DNA of 6,830 nt from assembly GCA_002339265.1 (NCBI GenBank), contig DDKG01000085.1:1-6830 (forward strand), written 5' to 3'. This DNA comes from Massilia sp. UBA2604 (GTDB lineage Bacteria > Pseudomonadota > Gammaproteobacteria > Burkholderiales > Burkholderiaceae_D). A program made the translations under genes and the position numbers. Positions 5,681-6,830 of this stretch are shown piece after piece. Each line of letters opens with the position of its first letter. Positions within the stretch are counted from its first letter, which is position 1. A model generated the notes under the pieces. That model did not search any database and was not told the origin of the DNA. It was given only the letters and a program-made list of their open reading frames with translations.

Positions 5681-6830
5681 ATGCGCAAACTCCATCTCGC
5701 CCTCGTGGCGGCTTCACTTTCCACGACCACCTACGCGGCCGTTCCTCTCGAGACTTGCAACAGCGACGGCTTCCAGCAAGTCCTGCAAGCCAATGGCGAG
5801 CAGCTCGACGCGCGCGCCGTCTGGCTCGACGCGCGCCTTGTACGCTGGCCCGGCGCCGCCGCTGACGGCGCCTATCGCCTGTATCACTCCCCTGCCGCCT
5901 CGATCGTCGCCAAGCCAGGCAGCAAGGTGGCCGGCGCCGCCGGCTCGCTGAAGCTGGACATCTCGCCCACCGCCGTCCCGCAAGCAGCAAGCGAGCGCTT
6001 CAAATGGGTCGCCACCGGTCCGACCCTGCGCGTGGCGGACGCCGACCTGGCGCGCCTGCCCTTTCTCCACCGCGAACAGCTGGTGCTGGTGCAGGAAGAC
6101 GCCAGCGGCGTCGTCGTTGCCGCCACCCGCATCCAGTCGGCCGGCGCGCTCGACGCGCTGTACGCCGCCGCCGAAGCCATTCCCGACCTCGGCGCCACGC
6201 CGACCGGCAAACAGACCGGCTTCAAGCTGTGGGCGCCGACCGCGCGCCAGGTGGCGGTCTGCACCTATGACGGTCCGACGGCCAAGGCGAACGCCGTACA
6301 CGCAATGAAGCTCGACGAGAAGACCGGCGCCTGGTCTGCCAGCTTGCCGCGCGACCTGTCCGGCACCTATTACAAGTACGCAGTGGACGTCGTCGTCCCC
6401 GGCGCCGGCCTGGTGCGCAACCTGGTCACCGATCCGTATTCGGTCAGCCTGAATGCCGACTCCAAGCGCAGCTACATCGCCGACCTCGATGCGCCGAACC
6501 TCAAGCCGCAGGGCTGGGACCAGACGCGTCCGCCCGCCACGGTGCAGGCCCAGACCGATATGGTGATCTACGAGCTGCACGTGCGCGACTTCTCGCTGAT
6601 CGACGCGACCGTCCCGGCGGCGAAGCGCGGCAAGTACACCGCCTTCTCCGAGACGAACTCGAACGGCATGCAGCACCTGCGCGCGCTGGCCAAGGCCGGC
6701 CTGACCGACGTGCACCTGCTGCCGGTGTACGACATCGGCAGCATCCCGGAAGTCGGTTGCGCGATGCCGCAGCCATCCGGCGCGCCGGACGGCGAAAGCC
6801 AGCAGGCGCTGATCGGCAAGACCGCGCATA
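5681..6830 (+). CDS. pulA: Exported pullulanase-type alpha-1,6-glucosidase, N-terminal part (3' end outside window)
   Basis: The frame is open from ATG 5681 to the right edge, giving 383 residues of a family that usually runs to roughly 850-1000. Residues 1-19 form a Sec signal peptide (MRK, hydrophobic core, Thr-Tyr-Ala then Ala); there is no lipobox. An N-terminal pullulanase domain follows, with AVWLDARLVRWP and YRLYHSP (about 46-72). Residues about 178-260 are a CBM48-like module (FKLWAPTARQVAVCTYD ... YYKYAVDV ... DPYS). The GH13 barrel starts near 294 with MVIYELHVRDFS (294-305) and HLLPVYDI (345-352). Catalytic residues lie beyond the window. It should hydrolyse alpha-1,6 branches of pullulan or branched dextrins outside the cytoplasm. 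An in-frame TGA at 5648-5650 and no other upstream start fix ATG 5681, but there is no Shine-Dalgarno near it and the second hairpin repeat ends just before it. The 113-bp gap after the transporter leaves operon membership open. Confidence 0.88.
   Translation, partial: MRKLHLALVAASLSTTTYAAVPLETCNSDGFQQVLQANGEQLDARAVWLDARLVRWPGAAADGAYRLYHSPAASIVAKPGSKVAGAAGSLKLDISPTAVPQAASERFKWVATGPTLRVADADLARLPFLHREQLVLVQEDASGVVVAATRIQSAGALDALYAAAEAIPDLGATPTGKQTGFKLWAPTARQVAVCTYDGPTAKANAVHAMKLDEKTGAWSASLPRDLSGTYYKYAVDVVVPGAGLVRNLVTDPYSVSLNADSKRSYIADLDAPNLKPQGWDQTRPPATVQAQTDMVIYELHVRDFSLIDATVPAAKRGKYTAFSETNSNGMQHLRALAKAGLTDVHLLPVYDIGSIPEVGCAMPQPSGAPDGESQQALIGKTAH

Noticed and set aside
3996..5990. Minus-strand open frame of 664 codons opposite the transporter
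   Set aside because: Its product is His/Arg/Gln-rich without membrane or catalytic motifs, while the plus strand encodes a textbook POT protein.
5714..6829. Minus-strand open frame of 371 codons at the right end
   Set aside because: It is antisense to the pullulanase, whose signal peptide, CBM48 and YELHVRDFS motif are clear on the plus strand.

Overview
The window is GC-rich in its coding parts and reads as a carbohydrate-utilisation locus of a betaproteobacterium, most likely Burkholderiales and plausibly Oxalobacteraceae (Massilia/Duganella-like). The main taxonomic clue is a glucokinase fused to a HexR/RpiR-type regulator, an architecture known from Burkholderia and relatives. The genus-level guess rests on overall flavour, not on a search.

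Layout: (1) 2-202 (+) is the 3' end of an unrecognised gene, converging on the next operon with 18 bp between the stop codons. (2) 3729-221 (-) is a two-gene operon: a GH13 alpha-glucosidase, then a bifunctional glucokinase/HexR-like regulator whose ATG overlaps the preceding stop (ATGA). (3) 3730-3986 is an AT-rich divergent control region. It holds a strong sigma70-like promoter for the minus operon, a LacI-type palindrome and a HexR-like palindrome. (4) 3987-5567 (+) is a POT/PTR2 (PepT-like) proton-coupled transporter. (5) 5568-5680 is an intergenic stretch with two near-identical hairpins in inverted orientation (REP/BIME-like). (6) 5681 to the window edge (+) is the first 383 codons of an exported pullulanase-type alpha-1,6-glucosidase.

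Read together, an exported debranching enzyme would open branched alpha-glucan, the cytoplasmic alpha-glucosidase would release glucose from short oligosaccharides, and the glucokinase would make glucose-6-phosphate. The fused HexR-like domain presumably ties expression to Entner-Doudoroff intermediates and may act on the HexR-like site upstream of its own operon and of the divergent transporter. The transporter's motifs say peptide symporter while its neighbourhood says alpha-glucan, so its substrate is open. I see no phage, insertion sequence, CRISPR, tRNA or rRNA. The gene content resembles known alpha-glucan loci; the regulatory and repeat sequences are the parts most worth checking.
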